A stretch of 14,078 bases of DNA from 2-02-FULL-45-10 sp964478235 (GCA_964478235.1 CAYZGX010000014.1:1-14078); one strand, 5' to 3'; positions 1 through 6,418 are shown, counted from the stretch's first letter. Program-made: numbers and translations. Notes: generated by a model from the sequence alone, not told the origin.

Positions 1-5
1 GAGCC

Positions 6-36
6 AAAAAAAACACCCATTTTAGTGGGTTTTTTT
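6..36. terminator. Hairpin terminator at window start
   Basis: ACCCA at 15-19 pairs with TGGGT at 26-30 around a six-base loop, flanked by an A-run before and a T-run after (31-36). It reads as an intrinsic terminator in either direction. It probably closes a gene lying upstream of the window and insulates the next gene. Confidence 0.75.
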
Positions 37-103
37 GTTTGAGCGTGCTGGGCGAGACTCTAACTCTGTACTAAAGTTATACAATAACGGTAAGATACAT
101 CGT

Positions 104-418
104 ATGATTAAAGAACACCTGCATTACTTAAAAAACAACCCGCAAAACTATTGGTTCAAAGCCAAGCTTTATGGGTGGGGTTGGTATCCTGCTACATGGC
201 AGGGCTGGCTTGTTTTGGCTATTTATATCACCATCGTTTTTTTGGCGACTCTTACGATTGATAACCGTGCTCCTGTAGATAAAGCAGTACTGACTTTTAT
301 TCTGCCCGTCATTTTGCTCACTGCTGTACTGATCTATATCTGCTACAAGACCGGAGAGAAGCCTCGCTGGCAATGGGGGCCACCAGACGAAGACACTACT
401 CATAATAAAAAACACTAG
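104..418 (+). CDS. Small two-helix membrane protein, function unknown
   Basis: The frame is open from a TTG at 35, but that start lies inside the terminator hairpin. The ATG at 104 is therefore preferred, giving 104 aa. The N-terminal part (residues 1-34) is polar and rich in aromatic residues (YWF at 16-18, YGWGWYPATWQGW at 23-35). Two hydrophobic segments follow at about 35-52 and 61-82, then a charged tail ending NKKH. From memory, proteins with this LKNNP...YGWGW...ATWQGW opening recur in Parcubacteria as conserved hypotheticals. I know of no assigned function. It is probably in the cytoplasmic membrane with both ends on the same side. It lies 22 bp before the DUF1428 gene and may be co-transcribed with it. 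Confidence 0.8.
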   Translation: MIKEHLHYLKNNPQNYWFKAKLYGWGWYPATWQGWLVLAIYITIVFLATLTIDNRAPVDKAVLTFILPVILLTAVLIYICYKTGEKPRWQWGPPDEDTTHNKKH

Positions 419-440
419 TACTATATTTAAGTATTATTAT

Positions 441-812
441 ATGAACAAAGGTAAATACGTCGACGGATTCGTCATTGCCATCCCAAAAAAGAACACGGCG
501 GCATACAAAAAGATGGCTCGCGAAGGCTGCGCAATCTGGAAGAAGTTTGGCGCGTTGGACTACAAAGAATGCATCATTGATGATGCAAAACCAAGTCATG
601 TTATTTTTACTTTCAATACAATGGTAAAAATAAAACCAGGCGAAGTCGTGTGGTTTTCATTTATCACCTACAAATCACGCCAGCACCGCGACGCTGTCAA
701 CAAAAAAGTAATGGCCTATTTTGATAAAAAATATGCCAACACACCCATGTCGATGCCTTTTGATATGAAACGCTTTTCAACTGCCGGTTTCAAAGTTGAG
801 GTTGGTTTTTAA
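441..812 (+). CDS. DUF1428 (YbaA-like) dimeric alpha-beta barrel protein
   Basis: This 123-aa protein opens with KYVDGFVIAIPKKN, close to the opening of E. coli YbaA (DUF1428, PF07237). The family pattern continues: a hydrophilic helix, FGALDYKECIIDD, a VWFSFITYKSR strand (residues 70-80), a helix with RDAVNKKVMAYFDKK, then SMPFDMKR (about 103-110) and the C-terminal GGF-type strand (AGFKVEVGF here). Members are small soluble proteins with the ferredoxin-like dimeric alpha-beta barrel fold, and their biochemical role is not established. Length matches the family. The ATG follows an AT-rich spacer with no clear Shine-Dalgarno, as for most genes here. A strong hairpin terminator follows 11 bp after the stop. 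Confidence 0.88.
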   Translation: MNKGKYVDGFVIAIPKKNTAAYKKMAREGCAIWKKFGALDYKECIIDDAKPSHVIFTFNTMVKIKPGEVVWFSFITYKSRQHRDAVNKKVMAYFDKKYANTPMSMPFDMKRFSTAGFKVEVGF

Positions 813-823
813 TAGACACAACT

Positions 824-855
824 AAAAACACCAGAGCAATCTGGTGTTTTTTATT
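824..855. terminator. Strong bidirectional terminator
   Basis: AAAAACACCAGA (824-835) pairs perfectly with TCTGGTGTTTTT (840-851) around a GCAA tetraloop, with T-rich sequence after it. On the plus strand it closes the DUF1428 gene. Its A-run also makes it usable on the minus strand as the end of the small ORF at 928-1098. Confidence 0.9.
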
Positions 856-870
856 TATTAGTATTGGGGT

Positions 871-907
871 GTCCGTGAGCACTCTATTTCTAGAATTGCT
901 CACGGAC
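871..907. repeat. Perfect 11-bp inverted repeat with 15-nt loop
   Basis: GTCCGTGAGCA (871-881) is the exact reverse complement of TGCTCACGGAC (897-907). The 15-nt spacer contains the palindrome TTCTAGAA (888-895). No T-run follows directly on either strand, so it is not a typical intrinsic terminator on its own. It lies just after the stop of the minus-strand ORF at 928-1098 and before the terminator at 824-855. It could be an mRNA 3' stabilising hairpin, part of a tandem terminator, or a protein-binding or recombination site. Confidence 0.85.
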
Positions 908-927
908 ATGCCGGAAAAGGCTGCACC

Positions 928-1098
928 TCACCATCGATCATCAACAAACGACGTATGCCTGCGTCCGACATTTTCTGACGGGGGTTCTACCGGTACTTGT
1001 TCCGGTACACGTTCGTTCACCTCCTTCTTGGTCGACCGTCGTGAGTGGTTGTTCAACAGCTCGCCTGAAAATCCTTCGTCTTTCGTCGATGTGTCCAT
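928..1098 (-). CDS. Possible small basic/acidic 56-aa protein, unknown
   Basis: On the minus strand an ATG at 1098 is preceded by AAGGAG (plus 1105-1110) with six-base spacing, the clearest Shine-Dalgarno in the window. It opens a 56-aa frame ending in TGA. A longer frame from an ATG at 1161 exists but lacks such a site and would swallow the proposed promoter. The product is highly charged and probably disordered, with no membrane segment or signal: DTSTKDEGF near the start, SRRSTKKEVNERV in the middle, a Pro/Val/Glu stretch (VPEQVPVEPP at 31-40), and FVDDRW at the end. I do not recognise a family. A candidate promoter lies upstream and a hairpin plus terminator downstream, so the unit is complete. 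The DNA is more GC-rich than its neighbours. It could instead be a structured RNA region. Coding status is moderately supported. Confidence 0.5.
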   Translation of the reverse strand: MDTSTKDEGFSGELLNNHSRRSTKKEVNERVPEQVPVEPPSENVGRRHTSFVDDRW

Positions 1099-1140
1099 CC
1101 AGGACTCCTTTTTAGGCCTCTGCGGCGCGATTAGCCTACT

Positions 1141-1169
1141 ACATAAACCCCCTTTTGGCAAGGTTTCAA
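1141..1169 (-). promoter_or_regulatory. Candidate sigma70-type promoter for the 56-aa ORF
   Basis: Read on the minus strand, TTGAAA (plus 1164-1169) is followed after exactly 17 bases by TTATGT (plus 1141-1146), a fair match to -35 and -10 elements. It points at the ORF starting at 1098 and stands back-to-back with the carotenoid operon promoter, so one regulator could act on both. Confidence 0.45.
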
Positions 1170-1184
1170 CGGTTTTTTCCTATA

Positions 1185-1213
1185 TTGATTGAGGAGTTTT
1201 AATGTGGTATGCT
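1185..1213 (+). promoter_or_regulatory. Candidate promoter of the carotenoid operon
   Basis: TTGATT (1185-1190), a 17-base spacer and TATGCT (1208-1213) form a good sigma70-type promoter. Transcription would start near 1220, about 48 bases before the TTG start of the first gene. An 8-bp palindrome, AACTAGTT (1227-1234), lies just downstream of the expected start and could be an operator. That is speculative. No Shine-Dalgarno is seen before the first gene. Confidence 0.6.
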
Positions 1214-1267
1214 TCGCGTATACATTAACTAGTTCGTATCAGATTTCCTCATCATACATTCCTAGCT

Positions 1268-1987
1268 TTGGTTTTACTGCATATCATACTGTGTGTTGCT
1301 GCTTTTTTTACCGTAACCATCCCCTTTTCTGGCGATTTAGCGATTGTTTCAACATTATTTGTGCTAACACTGTTTGTTCCGGTTGCCGTTGCACTTTGGA
1401 AGTGGCTGCCCCGTAAGAAATTCTTTCTCCTACTAGCAACAATTTTTATCTTGGCTATCGGGATTGAAGCGAGTGCTCTTACGACCGGATTTCCGTATGG
1501 GACTTTTATATACAACAACAAAACAGGTCTCTTATTATTCAACCTAGTTCCAGCGACAGTACCCTTTGCTTGGGGGACTATTTTGCTCGGTTGTCTCACT
1601 CTCGCCTCTGCACGAACAACCTCGTTTATTACACGCCTGTTTTTGACTGTTCTGCTCATGGTGTCTGTCGACCTACTTCTTGACCCAGTATCTGTGAGTC
1701 TTGGGTTATGGTATTGGTTAGAGCCGGGTGCATACTATGGCGTTCCTGTGGTTAATTTTATTGGCTGGATCTGTTCTGGGACACTTGGTGTTCTAACAAC
1801 ATTGCTCATTACCAAAAAATATACAACACCACCTTCGCAACTCGCTATAGGCTTATATTTTTCGATTATCTTTTGGTTGGCGATCGCTTTTTTTAACGGC
1901 CTAGTAATTCCTTTTATTGTGGGAATACTACTCATCATGGTATTTCACAAACAATTCAGTAACGCACTTACATTTTTCTATGTCTAA
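1268..1987 (+). CDS. cruF: CruF-type carotenoid hydratase (DUF422 membrane protein)
   Basis: This 239-aa integral membrane protein has about seven hydrophobic segments. It carries the signature of the CruF/DUF422 family (PF04240): IEASALTTGFPYGTFIY at 66-81, DLLLDPVSVSLGLWYW at 135-150 and GAYYGVPVVNFIGW at 154-167. Characterised relatives hydrate the 1,2 double bond at carotenoid ends: gamma-carotene in cyanobacteria, and bisanhydrobacterioruberin in haloarchaea, where CruF makes bacterioruberin. With a C50 elongase in the same operon and no cyclase, the haloarchaeal-type reaction is the better guess. The frame opens after a TAA at 1226. No ATG occurs between the predicted transcription start and the first hydrophobic segment, so the TTG at 1268 is the only plausible start. 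The gene overlaps crtI by 8 bp (ATGTCTAA), suggesting translational coupling. Family assignment is firm and the exact substrate is inferred. Confidence 0.88.
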   Translation: MVLLHIILCVAAFFTVTIPFSGDLAIVSTLFVLTLFVPVAVALWKWLPRKKFFLLLATIFILAIGIEASALTTGFPYGTFIYNNKTGLLLFNLVPATVPFAWGTILLGCLTLASARTTSFITRLFLTVLLMVSVDLLLDPVSVSLGLWYWLEPGAYYGVPVVNFIGWICSGTLGVLTTLLITKKYTTPPSQLAIGLYFSIIFWLAIAFFNGLVIPFIVGILLIMVFHKQFSNALTFFYV

Positions 1988-3455
1988 AAAGAAAATAATT
2001 ATCATTGGCGCAGGTTTCGGAGGGTTATCAGCCGCCGCTCTATTAGCCCGCGACGGACACGATGTACTTTTGGTTGAAAAAACAGAGCAACCTGGCGGAC
2101 GCGCTAGTGTCTATCGCGAAAAGGGTTTTACCTTTGATATGGGCCCGTCGTGGTATTTGATGCCGGATGTATTTAAGACATTCTTTAATCTATTTGGAAA
2201 AGAACCAGAAGAATTTTATCCCCTCAAACGTCTCGACCCAGCATACAGAATATATTTCGAAAAAAATTCGTACGCTGATATTGCCTCAAGTCTGGAAAAA
2301 AATTTAGCGCTGTTTGAAAGCATGGAGCCAGGCGCAGCCGAACAGCTCAAAAAATATTTGAAACAATCGGAATACCAGTACAATGTATCCATCAACGAAT
2401 TCTTATACAAGGACTACACGTCACTGCTTCAATTTTTTAATCGCCGCATGTTGGTGGAAGGCAGTAAGCTCCATGTTTTTGAATCGCTTGATAAATATAC
2501 TAAACGCTACTTCAAGAGTGACCAGCTGAGAAAAATTCTGGAATACAGTATGGTTTTCCTTGGTGGTGCCCCAAAGAACACGCCGGCCATCTATTCGCTC
2601 ATGTCGCATATTGATTTCAATCTTGGAGTTTGGTATCCCGAGGGTGGAATTGGTAGCGTAGTAAACGCCTTTGAAGCTTTAGCGAAATCGTATGGTGCGC
2701 AACTACGCTACAACAGCCCGGTAAAGCAGATTGGCGTTGTCGATGGTGTAGCAAAACAAGTCATTCTTGAAAACGGCGAAATTATCGAAGCTGATGTGGT
2801 TGTGGCAAATGCCGACTATCATCATGTTGAAACCAGATTGCTTGAACAAAAATATCAAACCTACCCGGAAAAGTACTGGGGCAAGCGCACCATTGCTCCT
2901 TCTGCCCTACTTATTTATCTTGGTTACGATCGAAAGATTGCCGGTCTGGAACACCATACCTTATTTTTTGATAACGATTGGACGAAGCATTTTGATGCCA
3001 TTTTTGACGATCCGAGCTGGCCAGAAAATCCTTCCTATTATGTCGCCTGCCCTTCCAAGACAGATCCAACAATAATGCCCGCCGGAGGCGAAGTGGTAAC
3101 CATTTTGGTGCCGTTAGCGTCTGGACTTGAGGATACCGATGAAATTCGAGATGCTTATGTTGAAAAAGTTTTAGTTCACCTCGAAAAACTACTTGAACAA
3201 GATTTGCACAACCACATCGTGAAGCGTGTTTTCAGTCACCGTGATTTTTCTGGTTTATTCAACGCCTATCAAGGCACCGCGCTCGGGCTCAGTCACACCC
3301 TCATGCAAACAGCGGTATTTCGTCCACGCCACCAAAGTAAAAAAGTTTCCAATTTATTTTTTACTGGGCAATACACCCACCCTGGGATTGGCATGCCGAT
3401 GACACTTATCTCGTCGCAGCTTGTCGCTGCTAGTATTAAAGAGATCTATGGTTAG
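1980..3455 (+). CDS. crtI: Phytoene desaturase CrtI
   Basis: This 491-aa flavoprotein catalyses desaturation of phytoene towards lycopene at the membrane surface. An N-terminal Rossmann motif (GAGFGG at 10-15, acidic residue E33, then QPGGRA at 37-42) binds FAD. The CrtI C-terminal signature reads NLFFTGQYTHPGIGMPMTL (458-476), where PGIGMP resembles, from memory, haloarchaeal and actinobacterial C50-pathway desaturases. Length is normal for CrtI. The frame is open further upstream (to 1917), but the ATG at 1980 places the nucleotide-binding strand at the very N-terminus as expected and overlaps the cruF stop by 8 bp. The 3' end overlaps crtB by 8 bp. It is the only desaturase in the operon, so the 3,4-desaturation done by CrtD in haloarchaea must be absent, encoded elsewhere, or also done by this enzyme. 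Confidence 0.93.
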   Translation: MSKKKIIIIGAGFGGLSAAALLARDGHDVLLVEKTEQPGGRASVYREKGFTFDMGPSWYLMPDVFKTFFNLFGKEPEEFYPLKRLDPAYRIYFEKNSYADIASSLEKNLALFESMEPGAAEQLKKYLKQSEYQYNVSINEFLYKDYTSLLQFFNRRMLVEGSKLHVFESLDKYTKRYFKSDQLRKILEYSMVFLGGAPKNTPAIYSLMSHIDFNLGVWYPEGGIGSVVNAFEALAKSYGAQLRYNSPVKQIGVVDGVAKQVILENGEIIEADVVVANADYHHVETRLLEQKYQTYPEKYWGKRTIAPSALLIYLGYDRKIAGLEHHTLFFDNDWTKHFDAIFDDPSWPENPSYYVACPSKTDPTIMPAGGEVVTILVPLASGLEDTDEIRDAYVEKVLVHLEKLLEQDLHNHIVKRVFSHRDFSGLFNAYQGTALGLSHTLMQTAVFRPRHQSKKVSNLFFTGQYTHPGIGMPMTLISSQLVAASIKEIYG

Positions 3456-4272
3456 CAAAACGATCTATAAAATCTTTAAGCGGGGCAGCAGAACTTTTTT
3501 TACCAGCAGTCTTTTTTTTCCATCGGCGGTCCGTGATGATATTTTTATTTTTTATAGTTTTGTCCGTATCGCTGATGATTTTGTTGACGCTGTGCCAGCT
3601 CAGCTGCCAGAGTTTTTTTCTTTCAAAGAACGCTACGCACGGGCGATGGCCGGCCAGCCAGCCAACGACATTGTCATAGACTCATTCGTAGAGCTCATGC
3701 ACCGACGCGAGCTTGATCCAGCGTGGATAGAGGCCTTTTTTGTTTCAATGACACTTGATACGACAAAAAAACGCTACGAAACATTTGCCGAGCTTGATAC
3801 TTATCTCTATGGTTCTGCGGAAATTGTTGGCTTGATAATGTGTAAACTGCTTAACCTTCCCTTGGAATCATATCCGTCTGCTCAGAAATTAGGGCGAGCT
3901 TTTCAATATATTAACTTTATTCGAGACATTGGCGAAGATGAGCAGCTTGGTCGGGTTTACTTTCCACAAGAATTACTGAAAAACAGCACCATGCCGATTG
4001 TTTCAAAAAAGATGGCTGAGACTAATCCTTCTGTTTTTAATTCTTTTATGCGGCAGGAACTTGATCGTTATATAACTTGGCAGAATGAAGCTGAAAAAGG
4101 TTTTGCGTTTATTCCTAAACGTTACCTCATACCAATTAAAACTGCCGCTGCCATGTATCGCTACACTGCCTGGGTTATTTATAATAATCCAATGGTGGTG
4201 TACACCAAAAAAATTAAACCGAGTTCTCTGAGAATTCTAAAAACAATTATATATAACATGATTTCTTTATAA
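3448..4272 (+). CDS. crtB: Phytoene synthase CrtB
   Basis: This 274-aa squalene/phytoene synthase family enzyme condenses two GGPP molecules to phytoene. Both Mg-diphosphate binding motifs are present: DDFVD at 43-47 (within SFVRIADDFVD) and DxxxD at 160-164 in FIRDIGEDEQLGRVYFP. The substrate-pocket tyrosine region YLYGSAEIVG (119-128) is also kept. The start is the ATG at 3448, overlapping the crtI stop (ATGGTTAG, 8 bp), rather than a TTG at 3421 buried in crtI. At 274 aa it is slightly short of typical bacterial CrtB (about 290-310). Operon partners CrtI and GGPP synthase favour phytoene over squalene as product. A three-base gap separates it from the next gene. Confidence 0.92.
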   Translation: MVSKTIYKIFKRGSRTFFTSSLFFPSAVRDDIFIFYSFVRIADDFVDAVPAQLPEFFSFKERYARAMAGQPANDIVIDSFVELMHRRELDPAWIEAFFVSMTLDTTKKRYETFAELDTYLYGSAEIVGLIMCKLLNLPLESYPSAQKLGRAFQYINFIRDIGEDEQLGRVYFPQELLKNSTMPIVSKKMAETNPSVFNSFMRQELDRYITWQNEAEKGFAFIPKRYLIPIKTAAAMYRYTAWVIYNNPMVVYTKKIKPSSLRILKTIIYNMISL

Positions 4273-4275
4273 TCT

Positions 4276-5337
4276 ATGGAGCTTTTTTTAGAACAATGTA
4301 AAGAAAAAATTAGTATTTTTCTTGACTCATACCTAATTGAACAACAAACTACCCTCCGCACAGTTAATGGTTTAGCGGATGATACTTTTGATCGTCTTAG
4401 AGCCTTTGTCAACAAAGGTAAGATGGTGCGCGGTGGTTTGGTGTTTACAGCCTACAGCTTGGCAGGCAAAAAACCAGACGAGACCTGCCTTAAGCTCGCT
4501 GTGGCAATGGAGCTAATACACACTTCCCTCTTGATACACGACGACATTATGGACAGGGATACTATGCGTCGCGGGGAGCCGACGCTCTTCAGACAATATC
4601 AGCTATGGTCCCGCAAACAGGGCTCGAGCGATAGCGATCACCTCGGTGAAAGTTTGGGGATTTGTGCTGGTGATATTCTTATTTTTTTGTGCTTTAATTT
4701 ATTAAGCTCTCTACCTGCAAAAACACTGAAAATAAACCAGCAACTACTACACCTGTTCGCCTTAGAGCTTTCCAAGGTTGGTTTAGCCCAAATGCAAGAC
4801 GTTTTCTCTGGGTCAACCAAAAAACCAGTGAGTCTTGCTGATATTCAACGGCTTTACCGCTACAAAACAGCGCGTTATACTTTTTCTTTACCGCTCATGC
4901 TTGGCAGTATTGCTTCGGGACAAAATCCTAAAAGCATCTCTACCCTAGAAAAAATTGGGGAATTACTGGGCTATGTTTTTCAACTGCGTGATGATGAGCT
5001 TGGGATAATGGGCGAGCAGAAAAAAATCGGCAAGCCGGTCGGCTCTGATATTCGTGAAAACAAGAAGACGTTATACCATTTTTATCTTTTTCAAAAAGTG
5101 ACTGCTTCTGAGCGCAAAAAACTTAGCGGTATTTTTGGCAACCCAAAAATTACCAAGCAGGATATTACCTATATCCATTCGCTTCTAACTAAATATTCCA
5201 TACATACTTTATTACACAAAGAGCAACTCTCGGTGATGAAACAAATTAACAAGCTCGTTGCCGCTCTTTCATTGCGCTCACTACAAAAACTATTTTTAGA
5301 AAAACTTATACTCTACAATACTAAACGTTCAACATGA
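4276..5337 (+). CDS. crtE: Geranylgeranyl diphosphate synthase (polyprenyl synthase)
   Basis: This 353-aa trans-isoprenyl diphosphate synthase supplies C20 diphosphate to CrtB. The first aspartate-rich motif is DDIMD (89-93, in SLLIHDDIMDRDTMRRGEPT). The second region is FQLRDDELGIMGE (235-247), followed by GKPVGSDIRENKKT (252-265). The first motif has the four-spaced DDxxD form without the two-residue insertion typical of bacterial FPP synthases, and the residue five positions before it is a small Ser (S84). Both features fit GGPP-length or longer products, as in archaeal-type enzymes. The replacement of the last Asp of the second motif by Gly (DDELG) is common in the family. The C-terminal about 75 residues are Lys-rich and helical. 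The stop overlaps the next gene's start as ATGA. Product chain length is inferred. Confidence 0.9.
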   Translation: MELFLEQCKEKISIFLDSYLIEQQTTLRTVNGLADDTFDRLRAFVNKGKMVRGGLVFTAYSLAGKKPDETCLKLAVAMELIHTSLLIHDDIMDRDTMRRGEPTLFRQYQLWSRKQGSSDSDHLGESLGICAGDILIFLCFNLLSSLPAKTLKINQQLLHLFALELSKVGLAQMQDVFSGSTKKPVSLADIQRLYRYKTARYTFSLPLMLGSIASGQNPKSISTLEKIGELLGYVFQLRDDELGIMGEQKKIGKPVGSDIRENKKTLYHFYLFQKVTASERKKLSGIFGNPKITKQDITYIHSLLTKYSIHTLLHKEQLSVMKQINKLVAALSLRSLQKLFLEKLILYNTKRST

Positions 5338-6158
5338 GTACTTACTTACGCTTTTTATTACAGATATCCCGTCCTAAATTTTGGCTGTATTTAGCTGGCA
5401 CATACCTGGTGGGCTATACCGCCGGAACAACCTCAGCCGCCGCTTTTTTTCAATTAGACTTTATAGTGTTCTTTATATATTTTTTGTTCCCTGCAAATAT
5501 TTTTTTGTATGGTATTAATGATTATTTTGATCATGACACTGATCAGTTTAATGAAAAAAAGGGTTCTGCTGAACACTTGCTACTAACCACAGAAAGAAAA
5601 CAACTCAAAATAACTCTTATTGGCATTACACTCGGAACGATTCTGCTATTTTTTATTGCTACCCAACTATCTCAGATTTTACTAGCATTGTTTCTATTCC
5701 TGTCTTTTGCCTATAGCGCCCTGCCGTTTCGTTTTAAAGCCAAGCCTATTATTGATTTCTCTTCTAACATACTTTATGGCATACCTGGGTTTATCGGTTA
5801 TGCCCTCACCACTAATTCGTTGCCGACTTGGCAGATAGTGCTCGCTGTTTTTTGTTGGACAAGCGCTATGCACCTTTTTTCAGCTATACCTGATATCAAA
5901 AGCGATAGCCTCGCTAAAATAAAAACATCAGCAGTTTTTTTTGGACAGCGCTTATCATTGATTGTTTGTGGTATTTTATGGCTAACCTGTGTTGCTTTTT
6001 CATATACTTACTTTGGGTATCTCGCCTTAATTGGCCTGATCTATCCTACTATCCCCCTGCTTCTTTTGCGGGAACCGACTTCTATTTCTAAAGTCTATTG
6101 GTTCTTTCCCTATATTAACGCGCTAATCGGTTTTCTTCTTTTTATATCCTTACTATGA
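5334..6158 (+). CDS. lyeJ: UbiA-family prenyltransferase, probable C50 lycopene elongase
   Basis: This 274-aa polytopic membrane protein has about eight to nine hydrophobic segments. It carries both UbiA diphosphate-binding motifs: NDYFDHDTD at 62-70 and DIKSD at 187-191. The opening SRPKFWLYLAGTYLVG (12-27) and YSALPFRFKAKPIIDFSSN (127-145) resemble lycopene elongases (haloarchaeal LyeJ, actinobacterial CrtEb) more than ubiquinone, menaquinone or heme prenyltransferases. Such enzymes add dimethylallyl/isopentenyl units to the two ends of lycopene, giving C45 and C50 carotenoids. LyeJ can also install the 1,2-hydroxyl. Its place directly after the GGPP synthase (4-bp ATGA overlap), in an operon with CrtI, CrtB and a CruF-type hydratase, makes the C50 role the best reading. 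A quinone or digeranylgeranylglycerophosphate prenyltransferase is the main alternative and less likely here. Confidence 0.85.
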   Translation: MSTYLRFLLQISRPKFWLYLAGTYLVGYTAGTTSAAAFFQLDFIVFFIYFLFPANIFLYGINDYFDHDTDQFNEKKGSAEHLLLTTERKQLKITLIGITLGTILLFFIATQLSQILLALFLFLSFAYSALPFRFKAKPIIDFSSNILYGIPGFIGYALTTNSLPTWQIVLAVFCWTSAMHLFSAIPDIKSDSLAKIKTSAVFFGQRLSLIVCGILWLTCVAFSYTYFGYLALIGLIYPTIPLLLLREPTSISKVYWFFPYINALIGFLLFISLL

Positions 6159-6403
6159 AAAAACAGCTTTCTGCTGGCGTGGCACACCGCGTGCCACCCG
6201 ATCTACGAACGATGCTTGCTACCAACCCCAAAGCACATGCTATTTGGGAAGATATCACTCCCCTCGCCCGCAATGAGTGGATTTGCTGGATTGAAGAAGC
6301 CAAGAAGCTGGAAACGCGAGTTGGTCGAATCAAACGAGCGCGTGAAAATCTCACTGATGGCAAACGTCGGCCGTGTTGCTGGGCCGGCTGTAAACATCGT
6401 TAA
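6155..6403 (+). CDS. YdeI/OmdA-like small protein (bacteriocin-protection family)
   Basis: This 82-aa protein matches the C-terminal helical part of the YdeI/OmpD-associated family (PF13376). It has DLRTMLATNPKAHAIWEDI at 16-34, TPLARNEWICWIEEAKKLET (35-54) and RVGRIKRARENLTDGKR. A short Cys-containing tail (PCCWAGCKHR, 73-82) could bind a metal, and I recall similar tails on related small proteins. The larger family is soluble and linked only loosely to envelope or bacteriocin stress, so no reaction can be assigned. The start overlaps the elongase stop as ATGA, so it is translated from the carotenoid operon mRNA. Whether it serves carotenoid metabolism or is only co-transcribed is unknown. 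Confidence 0.8.
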   Translation: MKKQLSAGVAHRVPPDLRTMLATNPKAHAIWEDITPLARNEWICWIEEAKKLETRVGRIKRARENLTDGKRRPCCWAGCKHR

Positions 6404-6418
6404 ATAAAAAACATTTTT

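Noticed and set aside
35..103. Upstream TTG start extension of the first membrane protein
   Set aside because: The TTG lies inside the terminator hairpin T-run, and the extension adds a polar stretch with no conserved features. The ATG at 104 starts directly at the recognisable N-terminal pattern.
869..1192. Plus-strand GTG-start ORF of 107 aa across the regulatory region
   Set aside because: It begins inside the inverted repeat, has no Shine-Dalgarno, overlaps the better supported minus-strand ORF and both promoter candidates, and its composition (many Ser, no domain pattern) looks like a shadow frame.
1202..1228. Eight-codon ORF (MWYASRIH) preceded by GAGGAG, a possible leader peptide of the carotenoid operon
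   Set aside because: The predicted -10 box (1208-1213) lies within it, so transcripts from that promoter would not contain it. It encodes no run of regulatory codons and no attenuator hairpin follows.
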